A stretch of DNA of 64,000 bases from RI-153 sp041391225 (GTDB taxonomy: Bacteria > Chloroflexota > Anaerolineae > Caldilineales > Caldilineaceae), in the NCBI GenBank assembly GCA_041391225.1, contig JAWKOL010000005.1:124001-188000 (forward strand), in the 5' to 3' direction. Shown in pieces: positions 35,125-44,863 of this stretch. The notes under the pieces were generated by a model. That model was not told the origin of the DNA, made no database searches, and worked only from the letters and a program-made list of their open reading frames with translations. Made by a program: the position numbers and the translations under genes. Numbering within the stretch: position 1 is the stretch's first letter; each line of letters starts with the position of its first letter.

Positions 35125-35724
35125 ATGACCAACTTCTACCTCGTCCGCCACGGACACCGTGACCCGCTACCCGGCGATCCAGCGCTCAATGCCGTTGGTC
35201 TGGCGCAGGCTGAGCGCACTGCGTCCCATTTGGCGGAGATCAATGTCGATGCGATCTACAGCAGCCCGTTGACCCGCGCTCGCCAAACCATGGAACCACT
35301 GGCCGCCCGTCTGGGGCTTCCGTCATCGAGACGTGCGCCTGCGCGAGGCGCCAACTTCGGCGACGTCCCCGGGCAACGATGGACGAATTTGTGGCGATGT
35401 GGGCAGAGTGCGACGCGGACCGGTCGTTTGTCCCCATCACCGGGCTGTCGGCGCAGGCCAACGGCGAACGGGCAGAAGCGTGGATGCGCGAGGTCTACGC
35501 GCTGCATCCTGCCGGTACAGTCGTCGCCGGGACACATGGCGGCACCATCACCGACTTCCTTCAACCGGTTTACCGAGGACGAATTGCTGTCGCGTTGTCC
35601 GCATCTCCGTCACATGCCCAACTGCGCCATCACCTCGTCACTTTCGATGGGGTTTCTTTGCATGAAATCTGGCATCCTCTATCCACCTATGAGTTCTGCG
35701 TTTTCCTTTGCGTCTTTGCCGTAA
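35125..35724 (+). pseudogene. Histidine phosphatase family protein (phosphoglycerate mutase-like), frame-disrupted
   Basis: ATG 35125 gives NFYLVRHGHRDPLPGDPALN, the RHG phosphohistidine motif, then GLAQAERTASHLAEI and YSSPLTRARQTMEPLA. Near 35325 the frame moves to LREAPTSATSPGN, then MDEFVAMWAECDAD and VVAGTHGGTITDFL (the second catalytic His in GTHGG). A further shift near 35565 gives FNRFTEDELLSRCPHLRHMPN, then back to VTFDGVSLHEIWHP. At least three indels. The blocks together make a normal ~200-residue enzyme. A phosphatase of small phosphorylated metabolites is likely; the substrate is not evident. Confidence 0.7.
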
Positions 35725-35753
35725 AAACAACCCACAAGAAAGAGAAAATCCTC

Positions 35754-36749
35754 ATGCAATACCGACAGCTTGGCCGTAGCGGCATCCTCGTTTCGCCCCT
35801 CTGCCTGGGGACCATGAACTTCGGCGGCCCCACGCCCGAGGACGAGTCCATCGAGCTGATCAACCTCGCCATCGACCGCGGCATCAACTTCATCGACACC
35901 GCCAACTCGTACAACGACGGCGAAAGCGAACGCGCGCTGGGCAAGGCGCTCAAGCAGAACGGCAAGCGTGATCAGATTGTCCTCGCCAGCAAGGTCCACA
36001 GCACCGTGGGCAAAGGACCCAACGAAGGCGACCTCTCCCGCTATCACATCGTCAAAGCCTGCGAAGACTCGCTGCGCCGCTTGCAGACCGACCACCTCGA
36101 TCTCTACCAGGCGCATCGTCCTTCGGATCGAGTACCCCAGGAAGAGTGGCTGCGCGCCTCGAAGATCTGGTGCAGGCCGGCAAGATCCCGCACATCGGGT
36201 GCAGCAATTTCGCCGCCTGGCAGGTGATGGAAGGACTCGCCATTAGCGACAAGCGCAACTGGTCGCCCTACGTCAGCGTGCAGCCGCCCTACAATCTGGT
36301 GGACCGGCGCATCGAGAACGAACTCGTGCCGCTCTGCCAGAAGTACGACATCGCCATCATCCCCTGGTCACCGCTGGCGATGGGCATTGCCGCGGGCAAG
36401 TACCCGCCCGGTGAAGCCGCCGCCGAAGGCACCCGCCTCGCCAAAGGGCAGAACATGATGGAGATACGCGCCAGCCAACGTGGACGCGAAGTCGGCGCCG
36501 CTGTCGTCGAAATGGCCAAGGAACGCAACGTCACGCCGTCGCAGCTTCGCCCTGCTCTGGTGCAAGGATCAGCCCGGCGTCACCGCTTCATCACCGGTCC
36601 GCGCACCCGCCACCTCGAAGACGCCCCTACCCGTCCTCGACATGACGCTGGCCGACGCCGACCGTCCGCTCTTCGACGAACTCGTCCACCCCGGCGTTGC
36701 CGTGTCGGATTTCCACAACAGCGTGTGGTGGATGAAGGCGCGAGTGTGA
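35754..36749 (+). pseudogene. Aldo/keto reductase, frame-disrupted
   Basis: ATG 35754 gives MQYRQLGRSGILVSPLCLG. The catalytic tetrad region is visible: FIDTANSYNDGESE (Asp, Tyr), VLASKVHST (Lys) and LDLYQAHRPS (His). Near 36130-36150 the frame moves to ALEDLVQAGKIPHIGCSNFAAWQ; near 36545 a further shift leads to the C-terminus with VLDMTLADADRPLFDELVHPGVAVSDFHNS (in two halves), ending with TGA at 36747-36749. All AKR core elements are conserved, so two or three small indels are the only damage. NADPH-dependent reduction or oxidation of a sugar or related carbonyl is the likely role. Confidence 0.75.
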
Positions 36750-36883
36750 CGATTTACGATTATCCGCTCGAGTACGTGAACGGATATTGGAAGAGGACCG
36801 TGTTCAAGTACGCAATTCTCCAATAGCCGCATCACAGGCTCAACGCGACAATCGTAAATCGTCAATCGAAAATCGTAAATCCT
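36747..36883. repeat. Inverted repeat of ACGATTTACGATT words
   Basis: TGACGATTTACGATT (from 36747) faces AATCGTAAATCGTCA (about 36846-36860) across about 85 bases. Same vocabulary as the 16449-16652 element. Confidence 0.55.
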
Positions 36884-36976
36884 CTTGACTTTCCTATCTT
36901 TCGGTCCGAAACTGATACTTGGGGGATCAATCGTTCCCCGTTCAACTCTGAATCAGTGCACACAAAGGAGTGTACG

Positions 36977-37881
36977 ATGACGGATTCTTCTCTACGTGGC
37001 GTTTGGTCGCCCATGCTCACCCCAGTGGACGCGGATCTGATGCCCGATCTAAAGCGGATGGCTGAATTTGGCCGCTATCTTCTCGACAACGGTTGTCATG
37101 GATTGCTGATCTTCGGCACCACCAGCGAGGCGACGTCGTTCTCGTCCGACGAACGCATGGCTGTGGTGGAAGGACTGCTCGAATCCGGCCTGCCCGCGGA
37201 CAAACTCGTGATCGGCACCGGCACGCCGTCCATCACCGAGACGGCGGAGCTGACGGCGCACGCCACCGCGGCGGGTGTGGCCGGTGTGATGATGCTGCCA
37301 CCGTTCTATTACAAAGGCATGAGCGATCAGGGTCTCTTCGACGCCTTTGCCCAGATCATCAACCGTGTGGACGACGACCGCCTCAAGATCTACCTCTACC
37401 ACATCCCGCCGGTGTCTCAGGTGGCCATCAGCCTCAACCTGATCGACATGCTTGTGCGCGAGTTCCTGACGCCGTGGTCGGCATCAAAGACAGCAGCGGC
37501 GATTGGAACAACCAGAAGGCGATTCTAGAAAGCCACCCTGGCTTTGGCACATTCACGGGCAGCGAAATGTTCCTGCTCAACAACCTACGCCTGGGTGGAC
37601 GGGGTACGATCTGCGCCACCGCCAATGTGATCCCCAGCCAGATCCGCGCTCTCTATGACAACTGGCAGGCCGCCGACGCTGAACAGCGTCAGGCGTCTTT
37701 GATGTGGATGCGTGAGGTGCTCAGCGGCTTCACCGTGATCCCTGCGCTCAAGGCCCTCGTCGCCCAGCGCACCGGTGACCCCGGCTGGCTGCGCGTCCGT
37801 CCCCCCTTCGTCTCCCTCAGCGAAGCGGAGCAGAAGGCGCTGTATGCCAAGGCAGCGCAGACAGTTGCTTCTGTCGGATGA
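36977..37881 (+). pseudogene. DapA-family (dihydrodipicolinate synthase/N-acetylneuraminate lyase-like) aldolase, one frameshift
   Basis: ATG 36977 after AAGGAG (36965-36970). Class I aldolase TIM barrel: GTTSEATSFSSDERM, IYLYHIPPVSQVAISL (catalytic Tyr region), then a shift at 37465 where TTCC should be TTCCC, followed by PDAVVGIKDSSGDW with the Schiff-base lysine. Correcting that single missing C gives an intact ~300-residue protein. Given the mannonate dehydratase gene next door, cleavage of a 2-keto-3-deoxy sugar acid is the likely reaction. A perfect 66-bp palindrome follows. Confidence 0.82.
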
Positions 37882-37893
37882 GTTAGGCTAAGG

Positions 37894-37959
37894 AAGATGA
37901 TGGGATGATGAGATGATGGGGAACGCGCGTTCCCCATCATCTCATCATCCCATCATCTT
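37894..37959. repeat. Perfect 66-bp palindrome (family B)
   Basis: Two 33-bp arms without loop or mismatch: AAGATGATGGGATGATGAGA... with its centre GAACGC/GCGTTC at 37921-37932. Followed by a T-rich tract. Terminator between the aldolase and uxuA genes. Confidence 0.85.
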
Positions 37960-38024
37960 TTTCTCAGCACCCCAACCGCATATCCCGTAGTTGTTCTATC
38001 GTTCCACCCAAGGAGACCCCACCA

Positions 38025-38996
38025 ATGTCCCACAAGATGCGCATTGCCCTGGGCCAGTTCAACGAGCTGACCGACGATATGCTCACGTACATCAAGCAAC
38101 TGGGCGCTGAGGACTTCCTCATGAACACGCCCAAATTCCCCGGCGACAAGCAGTGGGAATACGACGATCTCAAAGCGGCCAAAGACCAATCCGACGCCGC
38201 CGGTCTGCGTCTGATGGCGTTGGAAAATGTGCCTGTTCCCTTCTACGACAAGGTGATGCTGGGCCTGCCCGGCCGTGACGAGCAGATCGCCCACATGCAG
38301 ACCACGATCCGCAACATGGGCAAGGCCGGGATTCCCATCCTGGGCTACCATTGGATGCCCAATTCGGTGTGGCGCACACAGCCCCCCGAAGTGCTGCGCG
38401 GCGGGGCGCTGGGGACACGCTTCAACCTGGCCGAGCACGACCCCAACCAGTTGACCCACGAGCGTGTCTTCAGCGCCGATGAAATGTGGGACAACTACTG
38501 CTACTACCTGGAACGCATCTTGCCCGTGGCCGAGGAATCGGGTGTCACCCTGGCGCTCCATCCCGACGATCCGCCCGTGGAAACGCTGGGCGGTGTGGCG
38601 CGCATTTTCCACAGTTTCGAGGGCTTCCGCCGCGCCATGGACACCTTTACCAGCCCCAACCACGGCCTCGATTTCTGCATGGGCTGCTGGTCGGAAATGG
38701 GCGGTCATGACTATGTGATCGACGCCATCAACCACTTCGCCTCGCGTGGACAGATCGTCTACGTCCACTTCCGCGACGTACAGGGGACCGTCCCCTGCTT
38801 CAACGAATGCTTCATCGACCAGGGCAATGTCGATCACTTCGCCGCCATGAAAGCGCTCAAAGACAACGGCTTCACCGGCTTCATGATCGACGACCACGTC
38901 CCTGCCATGCTCGACGACACCCGCTGGGGTCATCGTGGCCGCGCCTACGCCATCGGCTACATGACGGCAATGTTAGAGATAGTTAACAAAGGGTGA
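38025..38996 (+). CDS. uxuA: Mannonate dehydratase (UxuA family TIM barrel)
   Basis: 323 residues. Family landmarks are GYHWMPNSVWRT, LALHPDDPP (metal-binding His and Asp), GLDFCMGCWSEMG, IVYVHFRDVQG (His, Arg) and GFMIDDHVP near the C-terminus. It dehydrates D-mannonate to 2-keto-3-deoxy-gluconate in hexuronate breakdown. Shorter than E. coli UxuA (about 394), as is common in the short UxuA subgroup. The DapA-type gene upstream could cleave the product after or without phosphorylation. Confidence 0.87.
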   Translation: MSHKMRIALGQFNELTDDMLTYIKQLGAEDFLMNTPKFPGDKQWEYDDLKAAKDQSDAAGLRLMALENVPVPFYDKVMLGLPGRDEQIAHMQTTIRNMGKAGIPILGYHWMPNSVWRTQPPEVLRGGALGTRFNLAEHDPNQLTHERVFSADEMWDNYCYYLERILPVAEESGVTLALHPDDPPVETLGGVARIFHSFEGFRRAMDTFTSPNHGLDFCMGCWSEMGGHDYVIDAINHFASRGQIVYVHFRDVQGTVPCFNECFIDQGNVDHFAAMKALKDNGFTGFMIDDHVPAMLDDTRWGHRGRAYAIGYMTAMLEIVNKG

Positions 38997-39023
38997 AATC
39001 TGGCGGGGGCGGATCTGGCGTAT

Positions 39024-39610
39024 ATGAAAGTACACATCTTGGGGCCAGCGGGCAGCGGAAAGACGACGCTGGCGCGAATGCTGGCGGAACGCATTGATGC
39101 GCCCTGGTATGAACTCGATGTGGTTGCCTACGAACAGGGCAGCGGACCCAAACGCTCGCTGGCGGATCGACATGCCGATCTGCACGCGATCCTGGCCCAG
39201 GATCGTTGGGTCACCGAAGGCATCTACCTGTGGTGGGCCGAAGCTGTCTTCGACGCCGCCGATCTCGTGATCTGGCTCGATCTGCCGTGGCGGGTGACGG
39301 CGTGGCGTATTGTCGCCCGTCACGTGCGGGCGGAGTTGGCGGGGAATAACCGTCATGCAGGGTGGGGCAAACTGGCGCGCTTCGTCTTTGGTGTCGACAC
39401 TACTACCTGGGGCGCTCACCCACCGTTCCCACCGATCCCAACGAAGATGGCGGCGGGACGCGCGTCACCGTTGCCGAGTACGTCGTCCCCTACGCGCACA
39501 AACTCGTGCATTGTCGATCACAGCGCGAGGTTGATGAATTGCTTGAGGAAATTGGAGGCAGAACCCCTCCCCGTAGGAACTGCACGGGGAGGGAGCCGTT
39601 GCCGAGATGA
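39024..39610 (+). pseudogene. Small P-loop kinase (adenylate kinase/topology-modulation-like), one frameshift
   Basis: ATG 39024 gives MKVHILGPAGSGKTTLARML (Walker A GPAGSGKTT) and the WVTEGIYLWWAEAVFDAADL block, followed by LVIWLDLPWRVTAWRIVARH. Near 39393 the frame moves to RHYYLGRSPTVPTDPNEDGG, VAEYVVPYAHKLVHCRSQ and VDELLEEIGG, a normal ending for FlaR/AdK-like proteins. Substrate unknown. The tail runs into a GGGGGAGTTGAGGGGG-rich gap with hairpins (about 39570-39720), so the exact stop is uncertain. Confidence 0.7.
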
Positions 39611-39725
39611 CAGAGTGATCGTGCATTGGCATCGCCCACAACGCGACCAACATCGCTTCCTGCGCCAACAGTCCTCCCCCGCTTCTTTTCTGCGGGGGAG
39701 TTGAGGGGGCTTACTTGACGCCCGC
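39555..39725. repeat. Gap with G- and C-run hairpins
   Basis: CCTCCCCGTAGGAACTGCACGGGGAGG near 39571-39598 forms one hairpin, and CCTCCCCCGC...GCGGGGGAG near 39671-39700 a second. No gene is seen between here and 39792. Confidence 0.5.
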
Positions 39726-39791
39726 CCCCTCTCCGTCGAGAATAGGACAAATTCTATCCAAAACTGTATCTCATCCCATCTGAGGTGACCC

Positions 39792-40716
39792 ATGTTCCCG
39801 CAGATCAGTGACGTTGCGCCAACAGCGCCTTGCCCCACCCGAAGGCGTCATCCGCATGGTGCTCGACACCGACACCTACAACGAAATCGACGATCAGTTC
39901 GCCGTCGTCCATGCCCTGCTCTCGCCCGAACGGCTCAACGTGGAAGCCATCTACGCTGCGCCCTTCTTCAACAACCGCTCCAGCGGACCGGCGGACGGCA
40001 TGGAAAAGAGCTACGAAGAAATCCTGCGCCTGCTCGAACGACTCGATTGGCCTGCCGATGGCTTCGTCTACCGAGGATCGACGTCGTACCTGATGGACGA
40101 GCGCACGCCCGCCCCCAGCGCCGCCGCCGAAGACCTGATCCAGCGCGCCCTGTCCTCGGACGAACCGCTCTACGTCGTCGCCATCGGCGCAATCACCAAC
40201 GTTGCCTCTGCGCTGCTCATGCGCCCCGAAATCGTGGAAAAGATCGTCGTAGTCTGGCTGGGCGGACATGCGCTGAATTGGGCGCACACCCGCGAATTCA
40301 ACCTGAAACAGGACCCCGCCGCCGCCCGCGTCGTCTTCGACAGTGGCGTGCCGGTGGTGCTCGTCCCCTGCATGGGTGTCACCAGTCACCTGCGTTCCAC
40401 TGTGCCGGAGATCGAGCAGTACGTGCAGGGCAAGGGCGCCATCGGCGACTATTTGGCCGAAACCTTCAAGTCCTACCACGAGGACCACTTCGCCTGGTCC
40501 AAAGAGATCTGGGATCTGGCCCCTATCGGCTACCTGCTCAACCCAACGTGGACGCCCAGCGCGCTGACACCCAGCCCCATCGTGGCCGAGGACATCACCT
40601 GGCGCTTCGACAATGCTCGTCACCCGATCCGCTGCGCCCACTACGTCGACCGTGATCCGATTTTCCGTGATCTGTTTGTGAAATTGCAGAAGAGGTTCGA
40701 TCAGCATGGAAAGTAG
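39792..40716 (+). CDS. Nucleoside hydrolase (IUNH family)
   Basis: The Asp cluster VLDTDTYNEIDDQFAVVHAL at the N-terminus marks the Ca2+ site of inosine-uridine-preferring nucleoside hydrolases; GAITNVASALLMRP, WLGGHALNWAHTREFN and VPCMGVTSHL follow. The intact frame starts at GTG 39808, but ATG 39792 (MFPQISD, with a GAGGTGACCC sequence upstream) fits the family opening and would join after one indel near 39812. Would release ribose or deoxyribose from nucleosides. Ends overlapping the next gene by 11 bases. Confidence 0.8.
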
Positions 40717-42502
40717 TGTCGAAGTGCGCCGTCTGCGCCTGCCTTCGTGGCATCTGCCCTCTGATTTTGTCTTTTGGGTGGCGTTGCTTGCCCTCAACAC
40801 CCTGCTTTTTCTGCCCGCCTTCCTGCTCACCCAGGAAAGCTCATCCTGGCTGCCCGTCGTCGGCGCAGAGGAGACGTGGTGGCAGGCGCTCATCGCACGG
40901 CCCAACTACGACATGTTCCGTCTGAATCTGGAGTTGTTCGTCTTCGCCCTGCTCTGGCTCACCGTTCGTCCCCTGCGGCGAAAATGGATCGTGGCCCTTT
41001 TCACCGTGATCTACTTGCTCGCCTTCGTCTACTACGTCTACGAAGCGATTTCCGTCTTCGTCTTCTTCATGGATCCGGTCTTCTACAGCCAGTCGCACAT
41101 GATCCTCGAAGGCGTGCCATTTTTGCTGGAATCGGCGGGGCTGTCGTGGCCAGTCTACATCGGCGCAGTCCTGTTGCTTGTGGCCTTTTTCGGCGGCGTC
41201 TATCTGTTGGTGCGCACCATCACCGAGCACGCCCAACCGACGCGCCTCAGCCGCGGCTCACAGGTGACCCTGATGGCGTGTGGCGGTTTGGCGCTGCTCT
41301 CGTTGATCTTGTACCGTGGGCAACTGGCCAGCCCCGACATGAGCGTGAGCAGCTTCTTTGCCAAAATGGACAAGAACATCATCGAGTCGATGAAGATCTA
41401 CCAGGAAGTCGGCACCTACAACGATGACATCGTCTTCGAGACGTACGACTACGCCGGCAAGGATCTGGCCGACAAGCCCAACATCTACCTGATCTTCGTC
41501 GAATCCTACGGCAGCGTGCTCTACAAACGCAACGACTGGGTGCGTCCCTACCGCGCCCTGCTCGCCGACGTGGAGGAAGAACTCGCCGACGATGGTTGGA
41601 CCACGGCGTCCGCGCTCAGCGAAGCGCCGATCTGGGGCGGTGGCTCGTGGATGTCCTACACCAGCAGCATCTTCGGCCTGCGCATCGACAACGACGCCGA
41701 ATACCTGACGTTGTTCGATCTCTACCAGGATCGCGACTACCCGCACTTCGGCAACTACATGCGCGAACAGGGCTATCACTACGCCTGGCTCACTGCCATC
41801 TCCTCCGAATTGAAGGCCGACAAATCGGTGCAGTACGAGAATTTCTACAACTTTGATAGCTGGGTGCGTTTCCCCGATCTCGGTTACGAAGGACCAATGG
41901 TCAGTTGGGGACCGGCCCCGCTCGACCAGTATTCGCTCAACTTCTCCCGCCAAAAGCTCGAAGAAGAGACCGATCAGCCGATCCTCTTCTACACCATCAC
42001 GCAGAACTCACACTATCCTTGGTACGTGCTGCCCGACCTGGCCGAAGACTGGCGCGACCTCAACGATCCCGACTATCCGCAGCCCGACGCGCCGCCCGAA
42101 CTCATCGAACACCAGGCCAAACGCCAGAACTACTTCAACGCCATCCGCTACGAGTTGAAGATGCTCAGCGACTTCATCCGCAACGACAGCGCCGAAGACT
42201 CGATCTTCATCCTCATCGGCGATCATCAGCCACCACAGGTGTCGCGCCGCAGCGACGGCTGGGACACGCCCATCCACATCGTCAGCCGCAACGCCGACTT
42301 CGTCGAATCGTTCGCCGAGTACGGCTTCGATCTGGGCATGGGCGTCGAGGAAGTCGCACCCGTCATGCACCACGAAGGGCTTTACTCGTTGCTCGTGCGT
42401 CAACTGCTCACATTCTACGGCGAAAAAGACGTTGAACTACCCGACTACCTGCCCAACGGCGTCCCCTTTGAGGCCGCCGAAGAAGAAGCCGCCGAGGGCT
42501 AA
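40706..42502 (+). CDS. Membrane-bound sulfatase/phosphoglycerol transferase-like protein (LTA synthase-type)
   Basis: 598 residues. Five predicted helices in the first 220 residues (FVFWVALLALNTLLFLPAFLL; LELFVFALLWLTV; WIVALFTVIYLLAFVYYVYE; VYIGAVLLLVAFFGGVYLL; VTLMACGGLALLSLIL), then an alkaline phosphatase-superfamily catalytic domain: NIYLIFVESYGS, PILFYTITQNSHYPW and SIFILIGDHQPPQVS (metal-binding Asp-His). It resembles LtaS/MdoB-like enzymes that move phosphoglycerol, or membrane sulfatases. The usual nucleophile Thr is not obvious near WGGGSWMSYTSSI; one of the Ser/Thr there is a candidate. Acidic C-terminal tail EAAEEEAAEG. Confidence 0.75.
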   Translation: MESSVEVRRLRLPSWHLPSDFVFWVALLALNTLLFLPAFLLTQESSSWLPVVGAEETWWQALIARPNYDMFRLNLELFVFALLWLTVRPLRRKWIVALFTVIYLLAFVYYVYEAISVFVFFMDPVFYSQSHMILEGVPFLLESAGLSWPVYIGAVLLLVAFFGGVYLLVRTITEHAQPTRLSRGSQVTLMACGGLALLSLILYRGQLASPDMSVSSFFAKMDKNIIESMKIYQEVGTYNDDIVFETYDYAGKDLADKPNIYLIFVESYGSVLYKRNDWVRPYRALLADVEEELADDGWTTASALSEAPIWGGGSWMSYTSSIFGLRIDNDAEYLTLFDLYQDRDYPHFGNYMREQGYHYAWLTAISSELKADKSVQYENFYNFDSWVRFPDLGYEGPMVSWGPAPLDQYSLNFSRQKLEEETDQPILFYTITQNSHYPWYVLPDLAEDWRDLNDPDYPQPDAPPELIEHQAKRQNYFNAIRYELKMLSDFIRNDSAEDSIFILIGDHQPPQVSRRSDGWDTPIHIVSRNADFVESFAEYGFDLGMGVEEVAPVMHHEGLYSLLVRQLLTFYGEKDVELPDYLPNGVPFEAAEEEAAEG

Positions 42503-42611
42503 AACGTTCAACCTACCGTGCGACGCTCCAGCCAAGAGATCATCGGGATTCGCACGCAGTCGCGGCCGGTGCGTCGCACGTGTTTGTCATGCCGCCGAGG
42601 GCCAAACGTTC
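42488..42611. repeat. Imperfect direct repeat around the sulfatase stop codon
   Basis: GCCGCCGAGGGCTAAAACGTTC (42488-42509, in part) recurs as GCCGCCGAGGGCCAAACGTTC at 42591-42611, about 100 bases apart, suggesting a small local duplication. Confidence 0.5.
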
Positions 42612-42642
42612 GCCCCGGCCGATCAAGGAGGAATCCACCACC

Positions 42643-43343
42643 ATGCGTTACACAATCACACTCTTGCTTGTCGCCATGTTCCTGCTTGCAGCCTGTGATC
42701 AATCTGCCGAGCAGGCCGCGCAGACAGCCGCTGCCACCGCCACCACCGAAGCCGTCCCCACCGTGGCCGTCTCGCTCGAAGAGGGGATGCAGAGCTTTAC
42801 CATCGTCTCCGAAGAATCGTCGGCCTCTTACATCGCCGGTGAATCTCTCTTCCAGGGCGCACTGGACAAATACAACCTGCCCATCGGCAACGCCGTTGTC
42901 ACCGGCACTACCGACGAAGTCAACGGCACGCTGCAACTCGACCTCGCCGCCGCCGAATTGGGCGACAGCCAGTTCACCGTCAACCTCGTTTCTCTCGTCA
43001 CCGGGCAGAATGATCGCGACAACTGGATCCGCGACAACGCACTCGAATCCAACACCTACCCGTTGGCCGTCTTCGTGCCTACCGAGATCCTCAACGCCCC
43101 CGCCGACTACCAGCAGGGCCAGGAAGCCACCTTCCAACTGGTTGGCAACATGACGATCCGCGACATCACCAACCCCGTCACCTTCGACGTCACCGCTACA
43201 CTGGACGGCAACACGATCCAGGCTTCGGCGAAGCCCCCAGCAAAATGACAGATTGGGGCTTCGATCCGCCCAGCTTCGCTGGCACCCTCACCGTTCGGGA
43301 CGAATTCACCATCCGCGCCGACTTCGTCGCCCGCGCACAGTAG
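42643..43343 (+). CDS. YceI-like lipoprotein, one frameshift near the C-terminus
   Basis: ATG 42643 with AAGGAGGAA upstream. Lipoprotein signal MRYTITLLLVAMFLLAACD (Cys near 18), Ala/Thr-rich linker, then a YceI beta-barrel domain with the conserved core TVNLVSLVTGQNDRDNWIRD, ESNTYPLAVFVP and NMTIRDITNPVTFDVTATL. In the first frame a stop occurs at 43246-43248. One base earlier in frame the sequence continues KMTDWGFDPPSFAGTLTVRD and ends with TAG at 43341-43343, the standard YceI ending, so a single base is missing near 43235. YceI proteins bind isoprenoid-type lipids in the periplasm; exact role unknown. Confidence 0.82.
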
Positions 43344-43372
43344 AATCAGGCGATTGAGCGATTAGGCGATTG

Positions 43373-43468
43373 ATAGAACGCGGATCGAGCGGATTGGGCG
43401 GATCAGGCGGATTCCAGAACTTCTGAAATCCGAAAAATCCGCCCAATCCGCTCGATCCGCGTATCTAT
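43373..43468. repeat. CGGATT-type imperfect palindrome (family A, copy 2)
   Basis: ATAGAACGCGGATCGAGCGG and CCGCTCGATCCGCGTATCTA arms around a variable centre. Followed by CCAGTCCCCAGTCCCC words. Confidence 0.75.
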
Positions 43469-43510
43469 CCCAGTCCCCAGTCCCCAATCCCCGATCCCCA
43501 ATTTTCGCGA

Positions 43511-43538
43511 TTGACATCCTCTCAAAATCGCATACAAT
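43511..43538 (+). promoter_or_regulatory. sigma-70 promoter of the ROK regulator
   Basis: TTGACA (43511-43516), 16-bp spacer, TACAAT (43533-43538). Confidence 0.65.
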
Positions 43539-43555
43539 AATTACATAAATAGTTT

Positions 43556-43570
43556 TTTGCAGTCTGCAAA
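43556..43570. promoter_or_regulatory. Operator-like palindrome TTTGCAG-T-CTGCAAA
   Basis: Perfect 7-bp arms, lying just downstream of the predicted transcription start. This is the right place for autoregulation by the ROK repressor encoded next (inference). Confidence 0.5.
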
Positions 43571-43627
43571 GAACCGGCGTTCCTCTTGATTTCACCCTTT
43601 TTCATCTGAACCGTGGCCTGATAGCTG

Positions 43628-44845
43628 ATGACCACCGAGTATGTGACGGGAGATTCCCAGCAGATTCGACGCATCAACCAGGAGGCGATCCTCCGTTTGG
43701 TCCAGCAACGCGGGCCGATTTCGCGCATCGAGATTTCCGAACAACTGGGACTCAATCCGTCGACCGTCAATCGATTGGTCGATCAACTGGCCGACAGCCG
43801 CCTGCTGTGGATGGACGGCGAACAGAGCGCCGGGCGACAAGGTGGCAGGCCTGCTCGGCTTGTCCGTTTCAACGGGGATGCCGCCTGCATCGCCGCCGTG
43901 GACCTGAGCAACGTCCCCTGGCGGGCGGCGCTGGTCAACCTCAACGGCGACGTGGTGGAACGCTTCCACGCCATGCCCCAGCCCGGGGATGCCGAAGCCA
44001 ATCTCGCCGTCCTCGCCGATTTGCTGGACGAGATTGTGGCCGCCGGAGAACGTCGCCACGGTTCGCCGCTGTGGGGTATCGGCATCGGCGCACCGTCGAT
44101 TGTCCTCTCGCAGACGGGGACAGTGGTGTGGGCTGCCAGTTTGGGGTGGCGTGACTTTCCGCTCAAAACGTGGATCGAAGCGCGTTGGCCGGTGCCTGTC
44201 TTCGTGGAAAACGATGTCAACCTGCTGGCGTTGGGGGAAAGCCGACTGGGCGCGGGGCAGCAGGCAGGCAACCTGGTGGTGATGGCCGTCGGCACCGGCA
44301 TCGGCGCAGGCATCATTTTGAACGGGCGGCTCTACCGCGGCGCAAGCGAAGCCGCCGGCGAAATCGGCTACATCCCGCCCAACATCGCTGCGCTAGGACG
44401 TAGCTACACCGGCTACGGCCCGCTTGAAGCCCTCGCCGCCGCGCCAGGACTCGTCGCCCGGGCGCAGGCGGCTTTGCAGGATGAAGTAGAATCGCTCCTC
44501 GTTGCCGCCGATCCGCTGGACGCCGACGCTGTCTACGTCGCCGCACGCAGCGGCGACCCAGTTGCCCGCCAATTGGTGGCCGAAACCGTCGACTACTTAA
44601 GTCTCGCCGTCGCCGCGCTCGCAATCGTGCTCAACCCCGAGTTGATCCTGTTGGGCGGCGAGATGGCCAAAGCGTCGGATCTGCTGCTGTCGCCGATCCG
44701 TGAGCGGCTGGCGGGCCTGTTGCCTGCCCTGCCCCGTCTCGAACCCGTCTGCCTGGGCGAAGACGGCGTAATCCTGGGCGCAGTGGCGCTCGTCCTGCAA
44801 AGCACCTACGCCGATGTGGCCGGTCTCCAAGTTGCCTGGCCGTAG
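43628..44845 (+). CDS. ROK-family transcriptional repressor (XylR/NagC-like)
   Basis: 405 residues. N-terminal winged helix-turn-helix (ILRLVQQRGPISRIEISEQL, NPSTVNRLVDQL), then a ROK sugar-kinase-like domain with DLSNVPWRAALVNLNG, VENDVNLLALGE, AVGTGIGAGIILNGRLYRG and EAAGEIGYIPP. The usual ROK zinc motif (GHxxxxx then CxCGxxGC) is absent: where it is expected there is IGYIPPNIAALG, so no zinc finger is likely. Such proteins repress sugar genes until a sugar binds. A sugar kinase-like gene and transporter genes follow, which are likely targets. Confidence 0.83.
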   Translation: MTTEYVTGDSQQIRRINQEAILRLVQQRGPISRIEISEQLGLNPSTVNRLVDQLADSRLLWMDGEQSAGRQGGRPARLVRFNGDAACIAAVDLSNVPWRAALVNLNGDVVERFHAMPQPGDAEANLAVLADLLDEIVAAGERRHGSPLWGIGIGAPSIVLSQTGTVVWAASLGWRDFPLKTWIEARWPVPVFVENDVNLLALGESRLGAGQQAGNLVVMAVGTGIGAGIILNGRLYRGASEAAGEIGYIPPNIAALGRSYTGYGPLEALAAAPGLVARAQAALQDEVESLLVAADPLDADAVYVAARSGDPVARQLVAETVDYLSLAVAALAIVLNPELILLGGEMAKASDLLLSPIRERLAGLLPALPRLEPVCLGEDGVILGAVALVLQSTYADVAGLQVAWP

Positions 44846-44863
44846 CATCGCAAATCCATCAGA

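Noticed and set aside
36770..36826. Extension of the aldo/keto reductase to 36826 in an alternative frame
   Set aside because: The residues after 36749 come from the intergenic inverted repeat; the conserved C-terminus ends at the TGA at 36747-36749.
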